Positions 34,223-43,008 of a stretch of 49,156 nucleotides of DNA are shown here, in pieces. A program made the position numbers and the translations under genes. The DNA comes from Cellvibrionaceae bacterium AOL6 (lineage in GTDB: Bacteria > Pseudomonadota > Gammaproteobacteria > Pseudomonadales > Cellvibrionaceae): contig NOXC01000023.1 of the NCBI GenBank assembly GCA_003265435.1, positions 1-49,156 on the forward strand, read 5' to 3'. Below the pieces are notes generated by a model. That model worked only from the letters and a program-made list of their open reading frames with translations, ran no database searches and was not told where the DNA came from. Positions within the stretch are counted from its first letter, which is position 1. Each line of letters begins with the position of its first letter.

Positions 34223-37200
34223 ATGAGCAACGCGTGGGAAAAGTGGCTGTTAATCGGTGTTGGTATATTGGCTTTGTGCCTGCCTGTTTTTGGGGTAGGG
34301 AATGAAACGGAATCAAAGGCCGTCGCGAATCCCGATGCGAAAATCCGTGTCGGCGTAATTACGACCGACTTTGTCTTACCCGGAAAGCTCCACCTCCTGC
34401 AGTCACTGGCTGCAGCCGAAGGCATCACGTTGACGGGGTACTACGTCGATCGCTCTGAGGGTAACCCTTCCTCTTGGTTGGCGGAGAACGATCTGGTTTT
34501 TCTCGATACGCCACGTGGGAATGACCGCGCACGTTTGATGGCCTCCGTTAACGACAGTCTCGCCGCCAGCGAAACAGCATGGATAGCGGTCGGCGGTGGC
34601 CCGCCAAAAATGGCGCAGCTTCCTCCCGCACAAGGGCGCGCGTTGATGGCGTACTATGCGGGGGGCGGTGAAGAAAATTTTCGCAATATGATGCGATACC
34701 TACGCGCTTGGAAGCAGGGCAGTGCGACGGCAGATATTCCACCTGCGGTCGCATTGCCGAGGGCGGGTTTTTACCATCCCGACGCGCCTCACTTTTTTAC
34801 ACGTTGGCAGGACTATCAAGATTGGGGGCGTTCGCGCTGGCCTGAGAATGCGCCGGTGCTTGCCGTCGCGATGGCGTCGACTTATGTCGCCAGCGGCCAA
34901 ACCGCAGTCGACGACTCGCTGATTGCCGCGATAGAACAGTCCGGAGCCGTGCCGTTGATGTTCTGGTACGACCGGCGCACGTCCGGTTCCATTACCTCCC
35001 TATTAAAAGACGCCCAGCCGCAAATGCTAGTCAACACCACCCACATGGTGAACGAAGCGTTAAAGCAAGAATTGATGCAGCTCGATATTCCCTTGGTGAT
35101 GGGGCTCGGCACGCGCAGCCAAAGCCCGCACCAGTGGCGAGGCTCCGCTCAGGGAATGCAGGCTGGTATGGCCGCAAGCATGATGACCATACCGGAAATG
35201 TGGGGCATGACAGATCCGATTGTTTTATCCGCAATCGAAAACGGCAACCCCGTGGCCATCCCTGAGCAGATTGCTTTATTGGTCGATCGCTTTCACAGCA
35301 TGGTGCGCTTGCGCACCATCGAGCCTGCGCAAAAAAAGATTGCGCTGCTGTTCTGGAACAGTCCCGGTGGTGAGAAAAACCTCTCGGCGTCCAACTTAAA
35401 TGTGCCGCGCAGCATTGAGCAGATTCTCCAAACGCTGAAAAATACCGGCTACACCGTAGCCCTGCAGGACGAAGCGGCTTTGATCGAGCAGGCTCAAGCG
35501 ATGCTCTCCGCCTATTATGATCACAGCAAACTCGATCGACTTCGATCACATCAACAGGCTGAAATCTTGCCGCTTAGCGCCTATCTCGCTTGGCTCGACA
35601 ACTTGCCGGATAGCGTCAGAAGCCAGCTCATCGAGACATGGGGCGCACCCGAAGCGCATTGGGCCATTCGTTCGATAAACGGTGAGCCCCACTTTGTCAT
35701 TCCACTCGTGACCCTGGGCCAATTCGCACTGCTGCCCCAGCCTCCTCGAGCGGATCAGCTGGGTGAAAACGTGCACGACCTTGTGCAGGCGCCGGGCCAT
35801 CTCTATCTTGCGACCTACCTATATCTGCGCGAGACCTTTGAGGCCGATGCCCTGGTTCACCTCGGCACGCATGGTACACAGGAGTGGACACCAGGTAAGG
35901 ACAGAGGCCTGTGGGCCTACGACTTTCCAAATCTTGCAGTGGGCTCGACTCCGGTATTTTATCCCTACATTCAAGATAATATAGGCGAAGCGATGCAGGC
36001 CAAACGGCGCGGGCGTGCGACGGTTGTCAGTCACCAGACGCCTCCCTTTGCGCCATCAGGGTTTTACGATGAACTGCAGGATATTCACCACCTAATCCAT
36101 CAATATCAGCAGCTAGAAAGTGGTGCGGTGCAAGACGCGACGCTCGCGCAATTGCTCGAAAAAAGTCGCGAGTTTCATATGCCCGAAGACATGGGTTGGA
36201 GCGATGAGGCCATCGATGAAAACCCACTCGCGTTTGTCAGCGCGCTGCACGACCACATGCACGAACTCGCGCAGACCACAACGCCGATTGGCTTGCACAC
36301 ATTTGGTTTAGCCGCCGAAGAAAAGTATCGCTATGCGACCGTGATGCAGCAACTCGGGGCGGGCTACTACCAGGCCTTGGGTCTAGATCAGCAGGAAATG
36401 TTTGCCGAGCGTTTCGATGCTCTGTTTCAGTCTCCCGCGTACGCCTACCTCGCGCCGTATTTAAAAGGCGAGAAAAATCCTGCTGAAGAAAACAACCCGG
36501 CCTTACGTGCTATGGTTGAACGTGCCATTGAGAACGAAAGAAAGCTGCGTGAACCCAATGAAATAGAAGCCTTGCTCGCGGGGCTGGAAGGTCGGTTCGT
36601 GATGGCAGGCCCGGGAGGCGACCCAGTGCGTAACCCCGATACCACGAGTGGCACCAATCTGTTTGCACTGAACCCCGAAAAAATCCCAAGCCCAGAAGCA
36701 TATGCGGCCGCTGAGTCAACCTATAGACAATTAGTGGAAGACTATCAAAGCAAACACGCGGGCGCGTGGCCGGACAAACTCGCCTTTTCACTGTGGTCTT
36801 CCGAAAGCATCCGCACGCTCGGTCTCAGCGAAGCGCAAATTATGTGGGCGCTCGGTGTGAAGCCCGTGTGGGACCAAGGTGGACGCGTCACCCATCTGGA
36901 AATTATTCCCGCAGCAGAACTCAATCGGCCTCGCGTCGACACTGTCATCCAGGTGACCAGTGTTTACCGCGATCAATTCGATGGCATCATGCAGAAATTG
37001 GCCGATGTCATCGAACAGCTCGCTGAATTAGACGAGGCGGACAATGCCATTGCGAGCAACAGCGCGCGCATAAAATCTTCATTGCTTGCCAAGGGGTTGA
37101 ATGAAGAGGAAGCCGGGCTTTTTGCGCAAGCGCGTCTGTTCGGGAATCCGCCCGGCAGTTATGGCAGCGGTGTGACCGATGTGGCGATGGATTCGACTTC

Positions 37201-38143
37201 TTGGGATGACGACAGTGTGCTCGCCGAGACTTTTATTCGCAGCCAATCACATATTTTTCGACGCAATAGCTGGGGCACGGCTGTGGGAGAGGTCGGTTTG
37301 TTGCAAGCCCAGTTAGAGGGCGTGGATGCGGTGGTACTGTCGCGGTCCTCGAATGTGCACGGCCTATTGTCGACAGACCACCCCTTTGAATATCTCGGCG
37401 GCTTATCCGCCACCGCGAAGCAGGTCAATGGCACACACCCGGAGCTCTATATTTCCAACGCACGCAGCGCGCAAGCGACGATGACCGGCGCAGACACCTT
37501 TTTAAGCAACGAGCTGCGCACGCGCTACCAGAACCCGCAATGGATTGAGGGCATGAAGCGCGAAGGCTACGCGGGAACGGTGAACATGCTCAAGGTCGTA
37601 AATAATTTGTTCGGCTGGCAAGTGATGGACAGCAACATGGTACGCGCAGACCAGTGGCAGGCCATGCACGACACCTACGTGATGGATCAGCGTGACCTTG
37701 GCTTAAACGAATGGTTTGCCGAGCACAACCCAACCGCACAAGCGCAGTTGATCGAGCGCATGGTTGAAGCCATCCGCAAAGGCTATTGGGATGCGAGCCA
37801 ACAAACGCGCGAGGAATTACTTGAGCGCTGGCAAACTTTGGTCGATGACCTTGGCGCAGATGCCGGCGATATCGTGACGCGGGAGTTTATGCAGGATCAA
37901 GCCGCAGGCTTCGGTTTGAGCTGGAGCGACAATCCCAGTGAGCAGGCTGACAGCGACGCCCAGGCCAGCACAGAAAGCCAAAACGTCCGCGGCCAGGTAA
38001 TGGAGCAAGTAAGCTCAGAAAATACCACCGCAACTTCAAAGCTTGTTTCAATTTTGATCTGGTTCATTTTGATCTCCAGCTTTGCCGCCGGTGCGCTTCG
38101 CCACTACCAGCGCTTCCAACGCAACACTCTTCAAACACATTAA
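34223..38143 (+). CDS. Membrane-anchored CobN/BchH-like chelatase-family protein (HmuS-like)
   Basis: A 1306-residue homologue of the large subunit of cobalt and magnesium chelatases (CobN/BchH). The family core is clear: VHLGTHGTQEWTPGK (H550), VSHQTPPFAPSGFYDELQDI, GGDPVRNPDTTSGTN, FSLWSSESIRTLGLSEAQI, VTSVYRDQFDGIMQ, RSSNVHGLLSTDHPFEYLGGL, and an NMLKVVNNLFGWQV region. Unlike cytosolic CobN it has a hydrophobic N-terminal helix (about 6-25) and a C-terminal TM (about 1272-1295), so most of it should lie in the periplasm. No ChlI/ChlD-type ATPase genes are nearby. Similar proteins (HmuS) are encoded with TBDRs in Bacteroidetes heme-uptake loci and are implicated in removing iron from heme. 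A role in demetallating or handling an imported tetrapyrrole is inferred. Confidence 0.87.
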   Translation: MSNAWEKWLLIGVGILALCLPVFGVGNETESKAVANPDAKIRVGVITTDFVLPGKLHLLQSLAAAEGITLTGYYVDRSEGNPSSWLAENDLVFLDTPRGNDRARLMASVNDSLAASETAWIAVGGGPPKMAQLPPAQGRALMAYYAGGGEENFRNMMRYLRAWKQGSATADIPPAVALPRAGFYHPDAPHFFTRWQDYQDWGRSRWPENAPVLAVAMASTYVASGQTAVDDSLIAAIEQSGAVPLMFWYDRRTSGSITSLLKDAQPQMLVNTTHMVNEALKQELMQLDIPLVMGLGTRSQSPHQWRGSAQGMQAGMAASMMTIPEMWGMTDPIVLSAIENGNPVAIPEQIALLVDRFHSMVRLRTIEPAQKKIALLFWNSPGGEKNLSASNLNVPRSIEQILQTLKNTGYTVALQDEAALIEQAQAMLSAYYDHSKLDRLRSHQQAEILPLSAYLAWLDNLPDSVRSQLIETWGAPEAHWAIRSINGEPHFVIPLVTLGQFALLPQPPRADQLGENVHDLVQAPGHLYLATYLYLRETFEADALVHLGTHGTQEWTPGKDRGLWAYDFPNLAVGSTPVFYPYIQDNIGEAMQAKRRGRATVVSHQTPPFAPSGFYDELQDIHHLIHQYQQLESGAVQDATLAQLLEKSREFHMPEDMGWSDEAIDENPLAFVSALHDHMHELAQTTTPIGLHTFGLAAEEKYRYATVMQQLGAGYYQALGLDQQEMFAERFDALFQSPAYAYLAPYLKGEKNPAEENNPALRAMVERAIENERKLREPNEIEALLAGLEGRFVMAGPGGDPVRNPDTTSGTNLFALNPEKIPSPEAYAAAESTYRQLVEDYQSKHAGAWPDKLAFSLWSSESIRTLGLSEAQIMWALGVKPVWDQGGRVTHLEIIPAAELNRPRVDTVIQVTSVYRDQFDGIMQKLADVIEQLAELDEADNAIASNSARIKSSLLAKGLNEEEAGLFAQARLFGNPPGSYGSGVTDVAMDSTSWDDDSVLAETFIRSQSHIFRRNSWGTAVGEVGLLQAQLEGVDAVVLSRSSNVHGLLSTDHPFEYLGGLSATAKQVNGTHPELYISNARSAQATMTGADTFLSNELRTRYQNPQWIEGMKREGYAGTVNMLKVVNNLFGWQVMDSNMVRADQWQAMHDTYVMDQRDLGLNEWFAEHNPTAQAQLIERMVEAIRKGYWDASQQTREELLERWQTLVDDLGADAGDIVTREFMQDQAAGFGLSWSDNPSEQADSDAQASTESQNVRGQVMEQVSSENTTATSKLVSILIWFILISSFAAGALRHYQRFQRNTLQTH

Positions 38144-38158
38144 CAGGTACTGTTTTTC

Positions 38159-38665
38159 ATGCTTATAACCGAACTCGAAGGCGCCCTCTACCAGATATCC
38201 GCGGTATTTCTGGTGCCAACGCTGCTCATCATTTTAGTGGCCTTGCTTTATTCGCTTTATGCTTTCGGCGCGCTCATGCTAGAAGTGTGGCTGCGTTTCC
38301 GTGGGCACACACCCGCAGTTCTGCAAGCAATGCCGGATTTTCAAGAGCTGGAAAGTGACGATCTAGAACTACGCATTATGAAGCAGCTTGAATTATTGCG
38401 CCTGACTTCCCGTTGCACGCCACTCTTAGGCCTTGTAGCCACCCTGATCCCCATGGGCCCCGCGCTGCTTGCCCTATCTGAAAATGATACCGCCTCCGTC
38501 GGCAGCAACATGGTCGTCGCTTTTTCAGGCGTGACTCTGGCCCTTATCGCTGCATCGCTGAGTTTCCTTATCGTTAATATTCGACGACGTTGGCTGTTCG
38601 AGGAATTGCGAGTGATTGAAAAAGCCCAACAGAGCAAAATAGAGGAGCTCGCCCATGCCGCGTAG
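38159..38665 (+). CDS. MotA/TolQ/ExbB-like proton channel subunit
   Basis: A 168-residue protein with three TM segments: about 13-40 (VFLVPTLLIILVALLYSLYAF), about 87-107 (TPLLGLVATLIPMGPALLAL, the family's 'PLLGLLGTV.GM' helix), and about 120-145 (MVVAFSGVTLALIAASLSFLIVNIRRR). ExbB-type proteins form a pentameric channel that turns proton flow into work on a periplasmic partner. It starts 15 bases after the CobN-like gene and overlaps the next gene by 11 bases. No separate tonB is present. It probably drives the CobN-like protein or the receptor; this is inferred. Confidence 0.82.
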   Translation: MLITELEGALYQISAVFLVPTLLIILVALLYSLYAFGALMLEVWLRFRGHTPAVLQAMPDFQELESDDLELRIMKQLELLRLTSRCTPLLGLVATLIPMGPALLALSENDTASVGSNMVVAFSGVTLALIAASLSFLIVNIRRRWLFEELRVIEKAQQSKIEELAHAA

Positions 38666-38963
38666 ATTCCTCGACGGTGAAGATGACGATCCGATCCTGT
38701 CCGTGGTCAATCTCATCGATCTCTTCCTTGTCATCAGCGTTATATTGCTAGTCATTGTCGTACGCAATCCCCTAAACCCCTTCGCGAGCGAAAACGTCGT
38801 CATCATCGAAAATCCGGGTGAGGATGACATGACCATTACGATAAAAGAGGGCGAGGAATTAACACGTTATGAAAACAGCGGTGAAATTGGTGATGGCGAC
38901 GGGGTGAAGGCAGGGGTGGCGTATCGGTTGGAGAATGGGAAGATGATATATGTGCCGGAGTAA
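38655..38963 (+). CDS. DUF2149 protein, ExbD-like small subunit
   Basis: A 102-residue protein with a short acidic cytoplasmic N-terminus, one TM helix (about 17-36) and a small periplasmic domain (ENPGEDDMTITIKEGEELTRYE ... VAYRLENGKMIYVPE). It matches DUF2149 in length and layout. D22 at the start of the TM (NLIDLFLVI) sits where ExbD/TolR have their essential membrane aspartate, suggesting an ExbD-like role. It overlaps the ExbB-like gene by 11 bases, consistent with stoichiometric coupling. DUF2149 genes often sit near cobN-like and ExbB-like genes in other organisms. Function otherwise unknown. Confidence 0.78.
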   Translation: MPRRFLDGEDDDPILSVVNLIDLFLVISVILLVIVVRNPLNPFASENVVIIENPGEDDMTITIKEGEELTRYENSGEIGDGDGVKAGVAYRLENGKMIYVPE

Positions 38964-39188
38964 CGGCATGTATTAAATGAGGTCGTAGTAGGGTCGTTTG
39001 AGAGAACTTTACGCAGTTCTGCTTCACACTCGATTTGGGCTCGCTAGCGTTCTGAGACTTTTTGAGTACATCACTGTATACCCGCTTCTTCTCGGCCGAA
39101 GAAGCGTTGCGGATAAAAACGGAAAGTGGGGTGCTTTTAAGCCGTTTCTGGCCAGCTTTCCAAAAAGCCAACTGACACCCTGCTCTGA
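38964..39188. other. Palindrome-rich gap between the CobN operon and the defence island
   Basis: No gene is supported. Inverted repeats: AGAACT (39003-39008) with AGTTCT (39015-39020), and CGCTTCTTC (39083-39091) with GAAGAAGCG (39098-39106), a 9-base-pair stem with 6-base loop. The spot lies where gene content switches from a metabolic operon to minus-strand defence genes, so it may be the insertion boundary. Confidence 0.5.
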
Positions 39189-40016
39189 TTAATGCTCAAA
39201 CAAGCTCGGCTGGCGCGCGAATTCCAATATTCTTGCCGTATTTGTAAACGGAACCAGTTCAACACCCAGCTCCTCCAGGTCGCGCTCCGCCACTCGGTAA
39301 GCGGCCTTCAGATCACCATCACTGCCAGTAGGCGGCTCGATTGGTATCATCAGCTCGTTTTGGCGAACTCGATTTCGTTCCAATAACCATTGAATTTTAC
39401 GCTTCCACTCATCAGCATGCTCAACCAGCTTACCAGGGTCTTTCTGATCCAGCGTCAAAGGTTTGATAATACGATGACGGCCACCTTCTCCCCAGACCAA
39501 AGGGAATTGGATCTTCCGGTAATCTTCCGTAAACGTGTATTGCTTATAAAACTTATGCAGCTTGTTGGTACGCAGCTGATGCTTAATCGCATCAACCATT
39601 ACCTGCTCGCGACGCGCTTTATTGACGAAGTTTCGCCCGACATAGCGCTCATACAATTCTGCAAGCGTCTGCGCTGGATCTTCTGTCATCAGCACCCGCA
39701 TTTCAGAGAAGCGAATCAAAGATTCTCGCGGGCGAACAACCTCTTGACCAAATGCGGCTAAGTCCTTGCCCCATAAGTCTCCGGCAATAGTGCGGACGTC
39801 AGCCAGCTCTTCGGCAAACCCGGCCATCGCCTTGGTATAGACCTTGTTATCCAGCTCCGCAAAAAAGCGCGTCACCCGCGTAAAAGAGTTTGGAGCCAGT
39901 TTGAAGTCCAAATATCCGGTCTTGGGGGCGAACGCCAATACCCCAATATTGGCAAACTCTCCAGTTTCCATATAGGGCAAAAAGCGTACTATGGCGTACT
40001 GACATGCTACTTTCAT
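39189..40016 (-). CDS. DUF3037 protein, partner of the HipA-like kinase
   Basis: A 275-residue protein from the ATG at 40016, whose ATGA overlaps the HipA-like gene's stop by 4 bases (a longer frame to 40031 is less likely). The N-terminus CQYAIVRFLPYMETGEFANIGVLAFAP is the hallmark of DUF3037. The rest is mixed alpha/beta with a basic patch (EWKRKIQWLLERNRVRQNEL). DUF3037 genes are regularly next to HipA-like kinase genes, and a toxin-antitoxin or defence function has been suggested by that association. No catalytic motif is visible. Third gene in an Mrr, kinase, DUF3037 operon. Confidence 0.78.
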   Translation of the reverse strand: MKVACQYAIVRFLPYMETGEFANIGVLAFAPKTGYLDFKLAPNSFTRVTRFFAELDNKVYTKAMAGFAEELADVRTIAGDLWGKDLAAFGQEVVRPRESLIRFSEMRVLMTEDPAQTLAELYERYVGRNFVNKARREQVMVDAIKHQLRTNKLHKFYKQYTFTEDYRKIQFPLVWGEGGRHRIIKPLTLDQKDPGKLVEHADEWKRKIQWLLERNRVRQNELMIPIEPPTGSDGDLKAAYRVAERDLEELGVELVPFTNTARILEFARQPSLFEH

Positions 40017-40732
40017 TTCAGCGCCTCCCAAAACGAATCATCTTTAAATTCAAGGAGTTGCCGCTTAATAGTGGCAACCCATTCTCTCCCGTTCGCGTCT
40101 GTATTAAGCCACTCGGGCGGGAGATTATCGCAGTAGCCATCAAACTTTTCCATGGCTCTGGTCATTCTTAGTTTATAGTCCTCATCGCCCACGCCTTCCA
40201 GTTCGGGGGGCAGATCAGCATTTGCGACTAAGTGAAGACGTCTAAAGCTCTCTATGTCAAAGCTATTGTCAAAGGCTAAATTATGATCAACCACGACCAG
40301 CTTGTGGTCCCGTGGACGATAAAACAGGTTAGGGTTTCCACCTTTTACCGTAAGGGTGCGATCTTCATTTTTAATCCAGTAATCGAATACCCACAATTCT
40401 CGGAGTATTTACGCTGGCATATGTTTCAAGACTTCTCGATTAACTTCCTGTGTTTCAGAAACATATTTTGACGCAAACGCCGCCCCCGCCCCCAGCCTAC
40501 TCATAAGTTCAGGGCTAAATTCAATCAACTCTTCAGGTATAGTCACTAACTCACACTCAGGAATTGGCAAACCAAAATCTCGCCCTAACATGGCGCAGAT
40601 ATATTCAGAAATTCTCTCTCTGACAGGAGCCGACCGGCCTTTCACGACATACCTCTCACCGTTTTCAGCACGGCAAAGATAAGGCTCTGTTGCACCCTGC
40701 TCGAATTTTTGAATAACCTCTACAATATCCAT
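40013..40732 (-). pseudogene. HipA-like kinase (HipA_2 type) with in-frame stop codon
   Basis: The reading frame from 40732 to 40013 would encode about 239 residues but is cut by a single TAA at 40411-40409. Both sides are in the same frame and fit the family: ERYVVKGRS (ATP-binding lysine strand) and an EYICAMLGRDFGLPIPECELV helix before the stop; LWVFDYWIKNEDRTL, GGNPNLFY and VVVDHNLAFD (catalytic Asn and metal-binding Asp loops) after it. The expected connection is VLKHMPA-x-ILRELWVFDYW, so only one codon is affected. HipA-type kinases phosphorylate proteins and can act as toxins. The stop separates the ATP-binding lobe from the catalytic lobe, so the product should be inactive. The gene follows the Mrr-like gene after 27 bases. 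Confidence 0.78.
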
Positions 40733-40759
40733 GCCTATACTCGCTCTAGCTAGCGCCTG

Positions 40760-41761
40760 TTATTCCGCAGGCCAAAATACTCGAATCAGTGGCAGCAAAG
40801 CTCTTCCTTCCAGATCAAAGTTCTCATAGTGCGCAACGATCAGGTCGGAGAGGTCGTCCATATCAACCAACGTGAGCGGGAAGGCGCAACGCTCGGCTTC
40901 ATAGCGCGCTTCTTTGGTAAATCCTCCGGTGCTTATAAACAGACCCGAATCACCCTCCCGCAGTGTGCCTATAAAGCCGCGTATGGCCGGTGCGCCCATG
41001 GCGCCGTCTCGGTGCTTCACCTCGGCTTTGATACGTGGCTGCGTTAGGCCGAGGCCGTCTGGCGAGGCAATCACGTCCACACCACGATCAGGGCCCTTTG
41101 GCGAGACCTTGGCCTTGTAGCCCATAGCACGGAGTATCGCGGCGACCATTTCCTCCATTTCTTCCGGCAGTAGTGAGGCCAGCTTGTCCTTAATCAGTTC
41201 GTGGCTTTTGCCCACCACTTCATCTTTGAGTAATTCAAAGCTGCCAGATTCCTCTAGAGCCTCTTCTGTTGCTTCTACCCTTCGAGGCTTGCCAGACAGC
41301 GCGACCCGCATTTCAGCGATGACATCGTCACTTACTGAGAAGAGCGTCAACGTAGAACCGAGAGAGTTTTTGGCAGACTGGCTAAGCGCATCTCGATCTA
41401 CCCGGCCTTGCCAATTCACGACCCTAAGCTGTGGGTAGTCACCGACTTCGTCAGGTTTGTATAGGTATTGGCCCTGATCTTCGCCGACGAGATATTGCCG
41501 TGTTTCCGTGTCATAGCTAACGATCGTATCGCCTTTCTGAATTTGATCGCGAAATTTAACGATCATAGCCACTGCATTGGCCATGGCTTGGGGCTTGGAT
41601 TGAGAAAACTCTCGAAGATAGGCTTCCTTAATTGCACCACTGTTGTTGTATTGGGTGAGGTCGCCCAACTTAGACCAACCAATGGCGGCGTAGCCTTTGG
41701 TTTCAAAATCCTCGATATAAGTACCACCGCGTCCAGCGCGGATCATCCAGTTGTTGGGCAT
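40760..41761 (-). CDS. mrr: Mrr-like restriction endonuclease
   Basis: A 333-residue protein with RBS AGGGAG. The C-terminal Mrr_cat domain (about 195-310) shows the PD-(D/E)xK fold: LPEEMEEMVAAILRAMGYKAKVSPKGPDRGVDV with D229 and KAEVKH with E247 and K249, followed by IRGFIGTLREGDSGLFISTGGFTKEA. The N-terminal half (WMIRAGRGGTYIEDFETKGYAAIGW) is a recognition-like domain shared by many 'restriction system proteins'. Mrr enzymes cut DNA carrying foreign methylation. It heads the operon with the kinase and DUF3037 genes and is separated by 350 bases from the type I system. Confidence 0.85.
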   Translation of the reverse strand: MPNNWMIRAGRGGTYIEDFETKGYAAIGWSKLGDLTQYNNSGAIKEAYLREFSQSKPQAMANAVAMIVKFRDQIQKGDTIVSYDTETRQYLVGEDQGQYLYKPDEVGDYPQLRVVNWQGRVDRDALSQSAKNSLGSTLTLFSVSDDVIAEMRVALSGKPRRVEATEEALEESGSFELLKDEVVGKSHELIKDKLASLLPEEMEEMVAAILRAMGYKAKVSPKGPDRGVDVIASPDGLGLTQPRIKAEVKHRDGAMGAPAIRGFIGTLREGDSGLFISTGGFTKEARYEAERCAFPLTLVDMDDLSDLIVAHYENFDLEGRALLPLIRVFWPAE

Positions 41762-42111
41762 ATCGGCTCCCTAATGGCCACTTCAGATCAATTTTTGGTC
41801 GCCTTGTGACGATTTCCGCGTCAAACAAGCGGCAGGTTTACAAATTCTCTATGTATAACAGCATGTTACAGGTCCGCTTCCTCAGCGGCAGAAGGCTAGT
41901 TAATCAACGACAAATCAGACGCAAGCGAGCTATAATCGTAGTCAACACGGCCCCCGCCTCTTGGCTCCTCCTAGAGTCTACGCGGGGGTTCTTATTTATA
42001 CTGCATTTTCCCCAGCCTCCATCCATTCAGCTTGATATTACCGTGGGTAATAACCTATACTTCACGCAAATGGATTGGGCAATCCCGGTCGGCGTCTAAA
42101 CCTCGGTGGAA
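41762..42111 (+). other. Gap between Mrr-like and DUF3800 genes; possible small RNA
   Basis: No protein gene is supported. On the plus strand a TATAAT (41931-41936) is followed by a stem CCCCCGC (41951-41957) with GCGGGGG (41982-41988). A second stem, AAACCTCG with CGGGGTTT (about 42099-42121), runs into a T tract, giving a possible transcript of about 180 bases convergent with the DUF3800 gene. The -35 region is weak, so this is tentative. Confidence 0.3.
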
Positions 42112-43008
42112 TCATCGGGGTTTTTCGCTTTTTGGGGCAGGGTAAAGCTTCATTCCTATGCCTTCGTAGCCCTCTCCGACAGCCTCCCTACCACCATCGC
42201 AGTAAAACTTCCTTTTCAAGACCTCAAATGCTCGGTTTTCTTGCTCGGGTCGCAGGGTATACAAACCGATCGGGCGGGCCACCAAGTCGGCCAACTGTAA
42301 GCCCGAAGACATCACCTTTTTATCGGCAAACAAGATCTCAAACGGTAATTCAATGCCTAGGCGGTTATTGCCGTCGCAGATACGCCTGAACTCCAGCTCT
42401 AGCTCTCTATCTTCTTTTTTGCCTCGGCACTCCACTACAATATGCGTCTTTTTATCGGCCTCACCTTTCTCTTGTAAAAACTCGTGCAGGGTTTCCATAC
42501 AGAGCCCCAATGCAATATGGTAGGCATTATCTGAGACGTCGTGTTTACTCAATTGGCGTTTATCAATTGTGGCACTGATAAGAATAAAATTACTGAACTC
42601 GATAATTTCGGTAAGTTCATTGAGAAAGCTTTGCTGGTGCGCCCTGTCTCGAAAGAAATTAAACAAACCCTTGCGGCGACGAATTTCATTCTCGTGCAGT
42701 ACCACCTGATCGTGGCCGAAATGGTTGAACTTAAACTTCTCCAGCGCAGGCACAATGACCTCGCTGTAGTGGCGCTTATGGAACACACAAAACGCCAGCA
42801 CAAACACCGGATACTGCTCGTCAATACTTTGCAGGTTATGATCGCCACTCTCATCTACATAAACAATATGGCGGGCAAACGGGCTATCGGCCTCTAAATC
42901 GCTATGCTCACGTGTTACCAAAGCTGCCGCCTCGGCATCCAGCGAGAATAGCGGCAGCTGTTGTGTCGGTAGAGCCGCTTTTGTTTTGGCTTTGGGGTTA
43001 TCAGCCAT
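42112..43008 (-). CDS. DUF3800 protein coupled to the type I restriction operon
   Basis: A 298-residue protein with the DUF3800 signature: HIVYVDESGDHN near residue 46-57 (acidic first strand) and SGLQLADLVARPIG near the C-terminus. These conserved acids resemble an RNase H-like fold, and many family members lie in defence islands or phages; activity is unproven. Its ATG shares one base with the hsdS stop (TGATG), so it is translated with the restriction operon. It begins with a charged tail (MADNPKAKTKAALP). An accessory nuclease or immunity role for the type I system is a reasonable hypothesis. Confidence 0.82.
   Translation of the reverse strand: MADNPKAKTKAALPTQQLPLFSLDAEAAALVTREHSDLEADSPFARHIVYVDESGDHNLQSIDEQYPVFVLAFCVFHKRHYSEVIVPALEKFKFNHFGHDQVVLHENEIRRRKGLFNFFRDRAHQQSFLNELTEIIEFSNFILISATIDKRQLSKHDVSDNAYHIALGLCMETLHEFLQEKGEADKKTHIVVECRGKKEDRELELEFRRICDGNNRLGIELPFEILFADKKVMSSGLQLADLVARPIGLYTLRPEQENRAFEVLKRKFYCDGGREAVGEGYEGIGMKLYPAPKSEKPR

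Noticed and set aside
41870-41900. tRNA T-arm-like sequence (ACAGGTCCGCTTCCT)
   Set aside because: No matching D-arm, anticodon arm or acceptor stem could be assembled around it.
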